A stretch of 64,000 bases of DNA from Lysobacter enzymogenes (GCF_017355525.1 NZ_CP067395.1:2108001-2172000); one strand, 5' to 3'. Shown: positions 7,081 through 16,229, counted from the stretch's first letter. Made by a program: numbers and translations. Notes: generated from the letters alone by a model not told the origin.

Positions 7081-9192
7081 ATGAACAGGTCGCAGGCGGG
7101 TGCGGGGCGGATAGCGGATCGGAACCGGTTCGGATTCCGGCTGCGCGCCGCCGTCGCCGCGCTGATCGCGACGCTGGCGCTGCTGGCCGGCTGCGGCGGC
7201 GGCTCCGGCACGACCTCCGGCGGCGCGACCGGCGAGGCCGCCGAGCCGCCCGCGGCGAGCGCCGACACCGGCCTCAACCAGACCGACCCGCGCTGGGTGC
7301 GCCAGTCGCAGCCGCACGCCCGGATCGCGGTGGTGTTCATCCACGGCATCTTCGGCGACACCCTGGGCACCTGGACCCACGCCAACGGCAAGAGCTTCTT
7401 CGACTACCTGGCCAGCGCGCCCGAGGTCGGCGACAAGGTCGACATTTACGCCTTCGGCTTCACCTCGCGCATGTTCGGCCAGGGCTCGCAGGACATCCGC
7501 GAGGCCTCGATCAAGCTCAACGACTATCTGCAGTACCACGGCGTCGACCAGTACGACACGGTGGTGTTCGTCGCCCACAGCATGGGCGGGCTGGTGGCGA
7601 TGCGCGAGTTGACCGAGCACCCCAAGCTGAGCGCCAAGGTGCCGCTGATGGTGTTCTACGCGACGCCGCAGGAAGGCTCCGACATCACCCGCATCGCCCG
7701 CTACGTGGTCAGCAACAACGCGATCCGGCAGATGCTGCCGGCCGACGGCAACGATTTCCTCAAGGACCTCAGCGACCGCTGGAGCAACCTGCGCGGCAGC
7801 GGCCAGGCGCCGAAGGTGATCTGCGCCTACGAAACCATGAAGACCCACGGCGAACTGATCGTGCCGTGGAGCAGCGCCACGCGCTTTTGCGACGAGGCCG
7901 CGCCGGGCATCGCCGACGCCGACCACCTCAGCATCGTCAAGCCCGACCGGCAGGAGCACGAGTCGGTGGTCAAGCTGGTGGTGGCGCTGCGCAAGTACGC
8001 GCTGCCGCGGATCCAGGACGCGAGTTGGGAGACCCCGGAGTTCGTGCCCGACGCCGATGTATGGCGCTACACCCTGCTCAACGCCGACGAAATCAACCAC
8101 GCCGGCCTCATCAACCGCAGCGACACCGCGCAGAACTTCCGCATCGCGCTGCCGCAAGGTTCCAAGCTGCTGATCTTGCCGGAAGTCACGCCGCAGCGCG
8201 TCGCCGCCGGCGCGCGCGAAGACCTCAAGCTGCTGGTGTTCGGCGCGCCGCAGCCGGAATACCGCTTCGGCCTGCAACTGGCGTCGCTGCCCGAACGCAC
8301 GGTGGTGGTGCGCATCGCCGACCTGGCCGCGGCGCAGGCGGCGCGCGCGCGCGCGCTCGAACACACCGCGCAGGCGATCAACGCGCACATCGACGCCGGC
8401 GGCGAGGCCGCGTTCGCCGAACTGCCCGACAGCGAGAAGTGGCAGCAGGTGGCGCAGGCGGCGCAGGACTCCATCGCCGCGAGCGCGCCGGAGCTGCCGG
8501 CCGGCGCGCGCTGGGCCGCGGCCGCCGAGGCGCTGTCGGCGCTGGGGTTGGCGGATTCGTCGAAGGTCGCGCTGCGCACGGTGGCGCAGGAGTTTCCGCA
8601 GACCGCGCGGGTGCCGGCGGTGCTCGACCTGGACAAGAAGGTCGAGGTGCAGGTCAAGAAGAAGGCGGTGCTGGAAGGCCCGCAAAGCTTCCGGCCCAAG
8701 CCGGTGTCGCGGGCGATGCTGCTGCCGGTGCAGGCGTCGACCGAGGCCAAGCCCGGGGCGGCCGCGCTGCCGTCGAGCCGGGTCGGTACGCTGGCCGGCC
8801 AGACCCGCCGGCTGCCGTCCGAACAGGGCAAGCCGGAACGGATCCGGCCCGAGTCGGCCACGCCGCGCGCGGATGCGCTCGATCGCGCAAGCGCGCTGCG
8901 TCGCGACTCGGTCCTGCGCGAGGCGGCGGTGAGCCGGCCGCACATCCAGGCGGACCTGCCCGGACCGGCCCAGCCGGTCGCGGCGCGGCCGCTGGCGCAA
9001 TGGGAACTGCGCGAACCGCCGGCGGCCGCCACGACGGCCGCGCCCGTAGCGACGCCGCTGACCACGACCTCGGTCGTGCCGGTCGCGACGACGCAAACGC
9101 CGGCCGTGGGCAAACCGCTCGCGTTGCCCGTGCAGGACGCCGGCAAGCTCAAGCGCGTCGACCTCGAAGCGGCGCGGTTGCAGGAGCGTTGA
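7081..9192 (+). CDS. Lipoprotein with alpha/beta-hydrolase domain and long unassigned C-terminal region
   Basis: 703 residues. The ATG at 7081 follows GGAGG closely, so upstream in-frame codons are not needed. Residues 1-38 are a lipoprotein signal ending in the lipobox LLAGC (Cys38). Residues about 78-300 form an alpha/beta hydrolase: VVFIHGIFGDTLGTW near the oxyanion region and the nucleophile elbow AHSMGG with Ser167. A following AYETMKTHGELIVP and ADHLSIVKP pattern suggest the catalytic Asp and His region. The second half (about 350-703) is Ala/Arg/Pro-rich and I recognise no domain. Likely a membrane-anchored esterase, lipase or acyltransferase-like protein; substrate unknown. No neighbour clearly shares its operon. 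Confidence 0.82.
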   Translation: MNRSQAGAGRIADRNRFGFRLRAAVAALIATLALLAGCGGGSGTTSGGATGEAAEPPAASADTGLNQTDPRWVRQSQPHARIAVVFIHGIFGDTLGTWTHANGKSFFDYLASAPEVGDKVDIYAFGFTSRMFGQGSQDIREASIKLNDYLQYHGVDQYDTVVFVAHSMGGLVAMRELTEHPKLSAKVPLMVFYATPQEGSDITRIARYVVSNNAIRQMLPADGNDFLKDLSDRWSNLRGSGQAPKVICAYETMKTHGELIVPWSSATRFCDEAAPGIADADHLSIVKPDRQEHESVVKLVVALRKYALPRIQDASWETPEFVPDADVWRYTLLNADEINHAGLINRSDTAQNFRIALPQGSKLLILPEVTPQRVAAGAREDLKLLVFGAPQPEYRFGLQLASLPERTVVVRIADLAAAQAARARALEHTAQAINAHIDAGGEAAFAELPDSEKWQQVAQAAQDSIAASAPELPAGARWAAAAEALSALGLADSSKVALRTVAQEFPQTARVPAVLDLDKKVEVQVKKKAVLEGPQSFRPKPVSRAMLLPVQASTEAKPGAAALPSSRVGTLAGQTRRLPSEQGKPERIRPESATPRADALDRASALRRDSVLREAAVSRPHIQADLPGPAQPVAARPLAQWELREPPAAATTAAPVATPLTTTSVVPVATTQTPAVGKPLALPVQDAGKLKRVDLEAARLQER

Positions 9193-9372
9193 CCACCGCG
9201 CTTGCGGGCCGGGCGAATGCGCGACCCGCTCGCAGCCGCCCTGCCCGATCAAGACGCCACCGTCGCCCGCGCCTCGACGCCTCCCCATCCGACCGCCGGC
9301 ATTTGCGCGCCAACCCGCACGAGCGCACGCTCAGCGCCGCCGCGCACCGCGGCTTACCGGACCACCGCGCTC

Positions 9373-9900
9373 ATGGCCTCGCCGATCGCCGCCACCGCCC
9401 CGTACTGGGTTCCCGCACTGTCGATGCTGCTGATCTTGCGCCGCATCCGCCGCAATTTCGGCGTGCAGCCGTGGCGGCCGGTGCGCAGCGGTTTCCGCCT
9501 CGGCATCCTGGTCCTGGCCGCGGCGATGCTCGGCGTGCTCGGCGCGTTCCAGCCGCAGCTGGCGCTGGGCCTGGGCATCGGCGCGGTGCTCGGCGCCCTG
9601 CTCGGGCTGCTCGCGCTCAAGCACACCCACGTCGCCTGGCGCGACGGCCGGCGCACCTACACCCCGAACCCGTGGATCGGCGGCGCGCTGACCGCCTTGC
9701 TGCTCGGCCGCCTGGCCTGGCGCTACACCCACGAAGGCTTCGCCGCGGCGCAGGCGCCGAGCGCGCTGACGATGGGCATGGCGACGGTGTTGATCGGTTA
9801 TTCGCTGGTGTACGTCGTCGGGTTGATGGTGCAGATGCGCAGATTGGCCCTGCAAGCTTCGCCGCTCAGCGATACGCCATCGTCCAGCCCAAGCGCGTGA
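9373..9900 (+). CDS. Conserved four-span membrane protein (possibly DUF1453/CcdC-like)
   Basis: 175 residues if the internal ATG at 9373 is used; the frame is open further up but that part is low-complexity and non-hydrophobic. The protein begins with a hydrophobic stretch (PYWVPALSMLLILRRIRR) and has further membrane segments around residues 45-60, 65-85, 105-120 and 135-155. Basic residues after the first helix suggest an inside loop. The pattern of short loops and RRIRRNFG recalls DUF1453, but I am not certain. Its last 35 bases overlap the convergent DUF805 gene on the other strand. Confidence 0.6.
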   Translation: MASPIAATAPYWVPALSMLLILRRIRRNFGVQPWRPVRSGFRLGILVLAAAMLGVLGAFQPQLALGLGIGAVLGALLGLLALKHTHVAWRDGRRTYTPNPWIGGALTALLLGRLAWRYTHEGFAAAQAPSALTMGMATVLIGYSLVYVVGLMVQMRRLALQASPLSDTPSSSPSA

Positions 9901-10309
9901 ACGCGGACTGGGTGAGCGAGAAGCTCGTCAGCAGCAAGGCCATCGCCGCCAACCGCAACCACCACGGGCTGGGCTCGGGCCGATCGCCGTATTCGTTCTG
10001 GTAGCGCGTTCCTCCGGCGAGCCACAGCGCCAGCAACGCCGGCGGGGCCAGGAACGGAACCAGCAAGACCAACGACCAGAATCCCGACAAACCGATGTCG
10101 TGGAAACGCCGCCACGCCCACGCCGCCAGCGCGGCGAGCAATAGCGGAAAACTCCACGAAAACGCGCGTTGCGGATCGTCGGCCGCCAGCACCGCGCCGG
10201 CCTGCGCGCACAATGCGGCCGCCGAGCCGAGCATGAAGACGGCGCGGCCGCGGCGACGTTGCGGGAGCGGCCGCGCGTTCGGCGGCCGGTAGGCGTTGAA
10301 GTCGTCCAT
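9866..10309 (-). CDS. DUF805 family small membrane protein
   Basis: 147 residues. The signature RRFHDIGLSGFWSLVLLVP (about residues 67-85), with a later GTRYQNEYGDRP, is typical of DUF805 inner-membrane proteins (YhaH/YhaI type). Hydrophobic segments lie near 25-42, 50-65, 75-95 and 120-135. Function of the family is unknown. The 3' end overlaps the convergent membrane-protein gene by 35 bp. It is separated by 111 bp from the purK-linked membrane protein upstream. Confidence 0.75.
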   Translation of the reverse strand: MDDFNAYRPPNARPLPQRRRGRAVFMLGSAAALCAQAGAVLAADDPQRAFSWSFPLLLAALAAWAWRRFHDIGLSGFWSLVLLVPFLAPPALLALWLAGGTRYQNEYGDRPEPSPWWLRLAAMALLLTSFSLTQSAFTRLGWTMAYR

Positions 10310-10420
10310 ACATTCGATCCTTTGGCGACAACATGGTGCGCAAGCGACGGCTGGCGGCGCAACGCGCCGCGTCCGGCGCGTCCGCGCCCCCGGTCGAGCT
10401 TCGATCCAGGCGCGGCCGCG

Positions 10421-11020
10421 TCAACTGCGTTCGAACCGGCACGCCTGCGGCGCGCTCAGACGCCAGCGGAAATAGAACCCCAGGCGTCCGCGGCGGTAAT
10501 CGCATACGGCGCGGTCGCCGGTGCGCAGCGCAGCGTATTCGTGCTTGTCGATTTGCAGCGAGACCACCGCGCCGCTGCGCGAGTCGCGCAAGTACACGCC
10601 GTAAGCCGTCGAGCGGCCGTCCTCCACCCAGCGGTCGATCGCCACGCCGTCGAAGCTCACCGCTTCGCTGCCGGCCAAGGCGTTGGCGACGTACACGTAG
10701 GGCCAGCTGAAGGCCGCCAGGAAGAACGCGAGCACCCACGGCGCCAGCAGCGCCGTCCAGGTCGACGAACGCAGGCTCCACATCGGCCAATGGCGGACCA
10801 GCGAGAAAGCCGCCAACGCCAGCCAGAACAGCAGCAGCCAGCGCCAGACCCGGTCGTGGTCCGGCTCCTCGGGCACGAACAGGCAGCAGCCCGGTTCGAT
10901 CGAGATCAGGCTCAGCAGCGCGCCGGCGAAGTGCGCGACCAGCAACCAGCCGACCGGCCCGGAACGCAACAGCGACGCGGCCGCGCGCGGGGAGCGCGAC
11001 CGCGTCGGAATGATGATCAG
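10421..11020 (-). CDS. Hypothetical membrane protein overlapping the purK stop
   Basis: About 199 residues. Hydrophobic segments lie near residues 20-40, 57-75 and 85-105, followed by a soluble tail of about 85 residues with VYLRDSRSGAVVSLQID and DYRRGRLGFYFRW. No ATG is available at the 5' end. A CTG at 11020 overlaps the purK TGA as CTGA, mirroring the ATGA and GTGA overlaps of this genome, so I place the start there; an ATT at 11011 or a later TTG are alternatives. I do not recognise a family. It is probably translationally coupled to purK. Confidence 0.5.
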   Translation of the reverse strand: MIIIPTRSRSPRAAASLLRSGPVGWLLVAHFAGALLSLISIEPGCCLFVPEEPDHDRVWRWLLLFWLALAAFSLVRHWPMWSLRSSTWTALLAPWVLAFFLAAFSWPYVYVANALAGSEAVSFDGVAIDRWVEDGRSTAYGVYLRDSRSGAVVSLQIDKHEYAALRTGDRAVCDYRRGRLGFYFRWRLSAPQACRFERS

Positions 11021-12156
11021 GCCAGCCTCGCGATCACCGGCGCGACCTGCTCGTCGCGCGCCAGCGCCGCGCCGACCCGGCGCAAGGCCGCGGCCAGTTC
11101 GGCGTCGCTGTCGGCGCGCAAGGTCGCATGTCCGACCTTGCGCCCCTCGCGCGAGGACTTGCCGTAGTCGTGCCAATGCCCGCCGGCTTCGGCCAGCACC
11201 GGTTCGGCCGCCGGCATCGCGCCGATCCAGTTCAGCATGCAGGCGTGGCCGAGCATGCGCGTATCGCCCAACGGCAGGCCGAGCACGGCGCGCAGATGGT
11301 TCTGGAACTGCGAGGTCTCGCTGCCTTCGATGGTCCAGTGGCCGGAGTTGTGCACGCGCGGCGCCAGTTCGTTGGCCAGCAGCACGCCGTCGCGGCAGAA
11401 CAGTTCCAGCGCGAACACGCCGACGTAGTCGAGCGCGTCGGCGAGCTTGCGCGCGTGCGCGATCGCGGTCGCGGCCAGCGCCTCGTCGGCGCGGGCGGGT
11501 GCGAGGCTGGCCGAGAGCACGCCATCGACGTGCCAGTTCTCGGTCAGCGGCCAGGCGCGGAACTCGCCGTCGCGGCCGCGCACGGCGACCACCGACAACT
11601 CGCGTTCGAAACGCACGAAGCCTTCCAGGATCAGCCCGACGGTGTCGGCCTGCGCGCCGAGCGCGGCCCAGGCGGCGTCGGCGTCGGCCGGCGTCTTGAT
11701 CCGGAACTGGCCCTTGCCGTCGTAGCCCAGGCGGCGGGTCTTGAGGATGCATGGGGTGCCGATCGCCGCCAGCGCTGCGTCGAGTTCTTCGCGCGAATCG
11801 ATCGCGGCGAAGTCCGGCACCGGGATGTCGAGCTCGCGGAACAGGGTCTTCTCGGCGAGCCGGTCCTGCGCCACCGCCAGCGCGCGCGGGCTCGGGAACA
11901 CCGGCCGGCGCTCGGCCAGCCAGCGCGCCGATTCGGCCGGCACGTTCTCGAAATCGAAGGTGGCCACGTCGATCTTCGAGGCGAACTCGTCGAGCGCGGC
12001 CTGATCGGTGTAGTCGCCGACGACCATCGGCGCGAACTGGCCGGCGCAGGCGTCGGCGGTGTTGTCCAGGACCAGGAACCGCAGGCCCAGCGGCGCACCC
12101 GACAGCGCCAGCATGCGGGCCAGCTGCCCGCCTCCGAGGATGCCGACGGTGGTCAT
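11017..12156 (-). CDS. purK: N5-carboxyaminoimidazole ribonucleotide synthase PurK
   Basis: 379 residues. ATP-grasp enzyme that carboxylates aminoimidazole ribonucleotide with bicarbonate and ATP to N5-CAIR in purine synthesis. Visible landmarks are the N-terminal [14 protein letters not shown], the DFENVP motif, [14 protein letters not shown] (ATP-grasp loop), [13 protein letters not shown], and [16 protein letters not shown] near the C-terminus. The ATG at 12156 overlaps the purE stop as ATGA, giving a purEK operon, the standard arrangement for organisms using the two-step PurE/PurK route. Length is normal. Confidence 0.97.
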   Translation of the reverse strand: MTTVGILGGGQLARMLALSGAPLGLRFLVLDNTADACAGQFAPMVVGDYTDQAALDEFASKIDVATFDFENVPAESARWLAERRPVFPSPRALAVAQDRLAEKTLFRELDIPVPDFAAIDSREELDAALAAIGTPCILKTRRLGYDGKGQFRIKTPADADAAWAALGAQADTVGLILEGFVRFERELSVVAVRGRDGEFRAWPLTENWHVDGVLSASLAPARADEALAATAIAHARKLADALDYVGVFALELFCRDGVLLANELAPRVHNSGHWTIEGSETSQFQNHLRAVLGLPLGDTRMLGHACMLNWIGAMPAAEPVLAEAGGHWHDYGKSSREGRKVGHATLRADSDAELAAALRRVGAALARDEQVAPVIARLA

Positions 12157-12686
12157 TGGCGCGGGTCGTCGTTGGCCAGCACGTCGTCGGTCTGGCGCGC
12201 GCGGAACGCGCTCAGCGCCGCGCCGATGGCCGGGTATTCCGGCGCCAGCAGGGCGGCGGCGAACAGCGCGGCGTTGGCGGCGCCGGCGTTGCCGATGGCG
12301 AAGGTCGCGACCGGGATGCCGGCCGGCATCTGCACGATCGACAGCAGCGAATCCATGCCGTTGAGCGCCTTGGACTGGACCGGCACGCCGAGCACCGGCA
12401 CCGCGGTCTTCGAGGCCAGCATGCCCGGCAGGTGGGCGGCGCCGCCGGCGCCGGCGACGATCGCGCGCAGGCCGCGGCCGGCGGCGCTTTCGGCGTACTG
12501 GAACAGCACGTCCGGGGTGCGGTGCGCGGACACCACCCGGACCTCGTGCGGCACGCCGAGCGCTTCGAGCTTGGCGGCGGCGTGCTGCATGGTCTCCCAG
12601 TCCGAGCGCGAGCCCATGACGATGCCCACGAGCGGGGCGGGAGCGGCGGCGGACGAGGCGTTTGGATCGGACGAGGCTGGGGACAT
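12153..12686 (-). CDS. purE: N5-CAIR mutase PurE
   Basis: 177 residues with a short extra N-terminal tail of about 18 residues. The family landmarks are [35 protein letters not shown] and PVLGVPV followed by [14 protein letters not shown]. The octameric cytoplasmic enzyme converts N5-CAIR to CAIR. A TAGAAT -10-like hexamer on the reverse strand at 12712-12717 lies about 25 bp before the ATG; no good -35 was seen. It is divergent from the Trm112-like gene with only 64 bp between the starts, so both promoters must share that gap. Confidence 0.97.
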   Translation of the reverse strand: MSPASSDPNASSAAAPAPLVGIVMGSRSDWETMQHAAAKLEALGVPHEVRVVSAHRTPDVLFQYAESAAGRGLRAIVAGAGGAAHLPGMLASKTAVPVLGVPVQSKALNGMDSLLSIVQMPAGIPVATFAIGNAGAANAALFAAALLAPEYPAIGAALSAFRARQTDDVLANDDPRQ

Positions 12687-12750
12687 GGGACGTGCCTTGG
12701 CGCAAAGACGTATTCTAACGCCCTGTCCCGTCGTACCGGCATCAAACCGT

Positions 12751-13020
12751 ATGGATCGCAAACTGCTCGACCTGCTCGTCTGCCCGACCACCCGGCAGCC
12801 GCTGTTCCCGCTCGACGGCCGCGGCCTGCAGGCGCTCAACGCCGCCATCGCCCACGGCGGCGTGGTCCGCGGCAGCGGCGACGCCCAGACCCAGGCGCTG
12901 CGCGAGGCGCTGGTCACCCGCGACCGCAAGACCGTCTACATCGTCGAGGACGGCATCCCGCTGCTCGACGCCGAGAACGCCCTGGCCACCGCCCAGGTCG
13001 AGGGTTTCCCCGCCGCATGA
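12751..13020 (+). CDS. Trm112-like (YcaR family) protein
   Basis: 89 residues. The N-terminus [18 protein letters not shown] and the C-terminal [14 protein letters not shown] match the Trm112/YcaR family. Only one cysteine of the usual zinc-binding set is left. Typical bacterial members are about 60 residues; here some 30 residues are inserted in the middle ([15 protein letters not shown]...). Eukaryotic Trm112 is an activator of methyltransferases; the role of bacterial members is poorly defined. The stop overlaps the nadC start as ATGA, so the two are coupled. Confidence 0.8.
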   Translation: MDRKLLDLLVCPTTRQPLFPLDGRGLQALNAAIAHGGVVRGSGDAQTQALREALVTRDRKTVYIVEDGIPLLDAENALATAQVEGFPAA

Positions 13021-13895
13021 ACGCCGCCGCCCGCGACCTGAGCCCGCCGCCGGCGGCCGAGATCGAAGCCGACGTCGCCGACGCCCTGGCCGAAGACCTC
13101 GGCAGCGGCGACGTCACCGCCGACCTGCTGCCCGACAGCGCCGACATCGCTTACCTGTTGTGCAAGGAGGACGCGGTGATCTGCGGCCGGCCGTGGTTCG
13201 ACGCCGTCCACCGCGCGCTCGACCCGCAGGTCGAAATCGACTGGAAGGTCGCCGAGGGCGACCGGGTCGCCAAGGGCACGGTGCTGGCGACCCTGCGCGG
13301 CCGTTCGCGCGCGCTGGTCAGCGCCGAGCGCGCCTCGCTGAACTTCCTGCAGACCCTGTCCGGCACCGCCACGGTGACCGCGCAGTACGTCGCCGCGGTC
13401 GCCGGCACCGGCACCCGCATCCTCGACACCCGCAAGACCCTGCCCGGCCTGCGCCTGGCGCAGAAGTACGCGGTGCGCTGCGGCGGCGGGGTCAACCACC
13501 GCATGGGTCTTTACGATGCGGTGATGCTCAAGGAAAACCACATCCGCGCGGCCGGCTCGCTGGTCGCGGCGATCCGCCACGCGCGCGCGCGCCACGCGGG
13601 GCTGCCGCTGATCGTCGAGGTGGAGACGCTGGAGCAATTGCGCGAAGCGCTCGGCGAAGGCTGCGACCGCATCCTCATCGACGACTTCGACGCCGCCGCC
13701 CGCCGCGAGGCGGTGCGGATCGCGCGCGCGGCGCCGTTCGACGGGCGCATTCCGCTGGAAGTCTCCGGCGGCGTCGATCTCGACGGGGTGCGCGCGATCG
13801 CCGAAGACGGGGTGGACTGCATCTCGATCGGCGGCTTGACCAAACATGTGCGCGCCATCGACCTTTCGCTGAAACTGGGGCCGCCGCCGGCCTGA
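13017..13895 (+). CDS. nadC: Nicotinate-nucleotide pyrophosphorylase (carboxylating)
   Basis: 292 residues, normal length. It converts quinolinate and PRPP to nicotinate mononucleotide, CO2 and pyrophosphate in NAD synthesis. Landmarks are EDLGSGDVTADLL near residue 25, ERASLNFLQTLSGTAT, ILDTRKTLPGLRLAQKYAV with the substrate-binding Arg/Lys residues, GGGVNHRMGLYDAVMLKENH, and VSGGVDLDGVRAIAEDGVDCISIG. The ATG overlaps the stop of the Trm112-like gene. The DUF3301 gene follows 51 bp later and is probably in the same transcript. Confidence 0.97.
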   Translation: MNAAARDLSPPPAAEIEADVADALAEDLGSGDVTADLLPDSADIAYLLCKEDAVICGRPWFDAVHRALDPQVEIDWKVAEGDRVAKGTVLATLRGRSRALVSAERASLNFLQTLSGTATVTAQYVAAVAGTGTRILDTRKTLPGLRLAQKYAVRCGGGVNHRMGLYDAVMLKENHIRAAGSLVAAIRHARARHAGLPLIVEVETLEQLREALGEGCDRILIDDFDAAARREAVRIARAAPFDGRIPLEVSGGVDLDGVRAIAEDGVDCISIGGLTKHVRAIDLSLKLGPPPA

Positions 13896-13946
13896 CCGGC
13901 GGCCGCGCCCCTTGCGTTGCGCCGTCCCCGCCGCCAAGAACCCGTC

Positions 13947-14270
13947 ATGCCTACCTTGATCCTGCTGATGATCTTCGGCGCCGCCGCGTTCTCGTTCTGG
14001 AGCGCCGGCCGCGCCGCCGCCGAGCGCGCCGAAGTCGTCGGCCGCGACGCCTGCCGTTCCGCCGGGGTGCAATGGCTCGACCAGAGCGTGCACGCGATCG
14101 GCCTGCGGGTGATCCGCCGCGACAGCGGCTGGCTCGGCTTCGAGCGCACGTTCCGCTTCGACTACTCGATCGACGGCGAAGACCGCCACGTCGGCCGGCT
14201 GGTGCTGCGCGGCGACCGGTTGGTGGCGTTCAGCGGGCCGGTGACGCGCGAGCCTTCGCAGTTGCACTGA
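13947..14270 (+). CDS. DUF3301 family membrane-anchored protein
   Basis: 107 residues. A single N-terminal membrane helix (TLILLMIFGAAAFSFW) is followed by AAAERAEVVGRDACRSAGVQWLDQSV and FERTFRFDYSIDGEDRHVGRLVLRGDRL, the pattern of DUF3301 proteins of gammaproteobacteria. No function is known for the family. An in-frame ATG at 13917 would add ten arginine-rich residues; I prefer the ATG directly before the helix. It follows nadC closely and is followed by the tandem repeat region. Confidence 0.75.
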   Translation: MPTLILLMIFGAAAFSFWSAGRAAAERAEVVGRDACRSAGVQWLDQSVHAIGLRVIRRDSGWLGFERTFRFDYSIDGEDRHVGRLVLRGDRLVAFSGPVTREPSQLH

Positions 14271-14310
14271 GCCGCGCTTCGCTTGCCGGCCAGAGCGGAG
14301 GCAGGCGACG

Positions 14311-14680
14311 GCAAACCCATCTGCCGTCATTCCCGCGAATGGGGCTCGGCTTTACTTCGGTAGAGCCGAATATCCAGGGCTCCGCCCACGCATGACTCTG
14401 AAGTCTCTGGATCCCCGCCTTCGCGGGGATGACAGCTGGTGAGCGCACCGCGAAACCCACCTGCCGTCATTCCCGCGAACGCGGGCCACGCTTTACTTCG
14501 GCGGAGCCGAACATCCAGGGCTTCACCGAAGCATGGCTCTGAAGTCTCTGGATCCCCGCCTTCGCGGGGATGACTCCTGGTGAGCGCGCGACGCAACCTA
14601 CCTGGCGCCATTCCTGCGAATGCGGGCTCCGCCTTTGTTCCGGCGAAGCCGAACGTCCAGGGTTACATCGAAGCACGCAG
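14311..14680. repeat. Three tandem copies of a ~140-bp intergenic repeat
   Basis: Two full copies (about 14311-14448 and 14449-14589) and one partial, more diverged copy (14590-14680) recur with a period of 140-141 bp. Each begins with a GTCATTCCCGCGAA core and, in the full copies, ends with a strong hairpin ATCCCCGC-CTTC-GCGGGGAT followed by GAC. Between them each has the segment CGGAGCCGAACATCCAGGG or a variant. Hairpins of this kind are dispersed in xanthomonad and other proteobacterial genomes; this cluster lies between convergent DUF3301 and sspB genes and may act as a transcription barrier. Open frames on the reverse strand here are repeat shadows. Confidence 0.85.
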
Positions 14681-14752
14681 CAGCGCGGCCGCGACCTGCG
14701 ACCGAAGCAAATCCCATCAGGCACGCCGCTCCCGCAAGCAGGAGCAGCGCGC

Positions 14753-15244
14753 TTACTTGACGATGCGCAAATGCCCGCCGCGACGCGGCGTCGGGGTGTG
14801 CGGGCCGTCGTCGTCGCCCTCGGGCGCGGGGTCGCTCGGCACTGCGCTGAGTTGCGGCGGCGCGCCGGCTTCGGACGTCTCGGGCGCTTCGTCGAGCGCG
14901 GTCTCTTCCAGGCTCGCGTCTTCCGGCAAGGCCATGCCCTGCCCGGTTTCGCGCGCGTAGATCGCCAGCACCGCGCCGACCGGCACCGACACCGGATGGC
15001 TGACGCCGCCGAAGCGCGCGCTGAAGCGGATGAAGTCGTTGCCCATCTCCAGATGCGAGACGGCGCGCGCGGCGACGTTGAGCACGATCTTGCCGTCCTT
15101 GACCGCGTGCGAGGGAACCTGCACCGCCGGACGCGTGGCATCGACCAGCAGGTGCGGGGTCATGCCGTTGTCGGCGATCCATTCGTACAGCGCCCGCAAC
15201 AGATACGGGCGGTGGCTGGTCATCGAGGTGCTGCTTTCGCTCAT
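14753..15244 (-). CDS. sspB: ClpXP protease specificity-enhancing factor SspB
   Basis: 163 residues. SspB is an adaptor that binds ssrA-tagged proteins and delivers them to ClpXP. The substrate-binding domain is the first ~105 residues (SHRPYLLRALYEWIADNGMTPHLLVDA, VLNVAARAVSHLEMGNDFIRFSARFGG, VPVGAVLAIYARETG). An acidic, disordered linker follows, and the C-terminal RGGHLRIVK is the ClpX-binding tail. It lies downstream of sspA in the same direction with 172 bp between them, matching the sspAB arrangement of other proteobacteria. Confidence 0.95.
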   Translation of the reverse strand: MSESSTSMTSHRPYLLRALYEWIADNGMTPHLLVDATRPAVQVPSHAVKDGKIVLNVAARAVSHLEMGNDFIRFSARFGGVSHPVSVPVGAVLAIYARETGQGMALPEDASLEETALDEAPETSEAGAPPQLSAVPSDPAPEGDDDGPHTPTPRRGGHLRIVK

Positions 15245-15416
15245 GCGCGCAGTTTAACGCCTGACGCGCCCGGACACAGGACCCGCGACGCATCGCCGGC
15301 GCAACCGCGGCGATCGCGCCGCGCGCGGCACAGCGCGCGGCGGCCGCCGGCGCCCGGGCCGCGCCTGCGCCCTGCCGCGCGAACCGGACCCGCCGCGCCG
15401 TCCGGCCGCGGCCGGC

Positions 15417-16058
15417 TCAGATCGGCGGCAGGTCGCGCAGCTTGCGTTCCTGGTCGGTCAGGCTGCGGGTGAAGCCGGGGTTGCGGAAGATCCGGTTGCC
15501 GTAATCCTCGATCGCCTTGCCGTCCTTCGGCAGCGGCACGTCCAGCGACGGCAGCCGCCAGATGATCGGCGCCATCGCGCAATCGGCCAGGCTCATTTCC
15601 GGGTTCAGGAAGAACTTGCTGGCCTTGAACAGCGGCACCGAGGCGGTCAGCAATTCCTTGAGCCGCTTGCGCGCGGCCTCGGCCTGGACCTTGTTGCCCA
15701 TCTGGATCGCCTGCACCTGCGGCACCCAGTCGTGCTCCAGGCGCAGCATCGCCAGGCGCAGGCGCGCGCGGGACAGCGGGTCGACCGGCATCAGCGGCGG
15801 ATGCGGATAGCGCTCGTCGAGGTATTCGCTGACCACGCTGGCCGCGTACAGGACCAGGTCGCGCTCGACCAGGGTCGGCACCGAGTGGTACGGGTTGAGA
15901 TCGACGAGGTCTTCCGGCGGGTTCTGCGGGTCGACCGGGATCAGGTCGTAGCTGACGCCCTTGGCCGCCAGCACCAGGCGCACGCGGTGGCACAGCACGC
16001 AGTCCGTGGACGAAAACAGAGTCAACGCATTACGCATACGGGGGCTAGCCGCCATCAT
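15417..16058 (-). CDS. sspA: Stringent starvation protein A (GST-fold RNA polymerase-associated)
   Basis: 213 residues from the ATG at 16058, which is preceded by GGAGAGG; a TTG four codons upstream is less likely. The N-terminal thioredoxin-like domain has LFSSTDCVLCHRVRLVLAAKG and the VPTLVERDLVLYAASVVSEYLDERYPHPPLMP signature of SspA; the C-terminal half is an all-helical GST domain. SspA binds RNA polymerase and affects stationary-phase and acid-stress genes. Gene order petABC-sspA-sspB is common in beta- and gammaproteobacteria. A terminator separates it from petC. Confidence 0.95.
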   Translation of the reverse strand: MMAASPRMRNALTLFSSTDCVLCHRVRLVLAAKGVSYDLIPVDPQNPPEDLVDLNPYHSVPTLVERDLVLYAASVVSEYLDERYPHPPLMPVDPLSRARLRLAMLRLEHDWVPQVQAIQMGNKVQAEAARKRLKELLTASVPLFKASKFFLNPEMSLADCAMAPIIWRLPSLDVPLPKDGKAIEDYGNRIFRNPGFTRSLTDQERKLRDLPPI

Positions 16059-16186
16059 CGACCTCTCCAACGACCGGAATCCGCCAGTCGCAAGACGCCC
16101 TCCACCCTGCGTGGAAGGTCGTCACGGCCTCGAGTCCGTCACCGGCTTTGCGCAGGTTGTCGGCTCGCCAGACCGTCAACCCTAAC

Positions 16187-16217
16187 GGAAAACCCGCGCT
16201 TGTGGCGCGGGTTTTCC
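16187..16217 (-). terminator. Terminator after petC
   Basis: A perfect 13-bp stem (16187-16199 with 16205-16217, five-base loop) ends in AAAA/TTTT runs inside the stem. It lies 13 bases after the petC stop codon and before sspA, so it should end petABC transcription, at least partly. Confidence 0.85.
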
Positions 16218-16229
16218 AGGCGAACTCCG

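Noticed and set aside
14327..14611. Small leftward ORFs rich in HPREGGDP
   Set aside because: Translated copies of the 140-bp tandem repeat, with no ribosome site.
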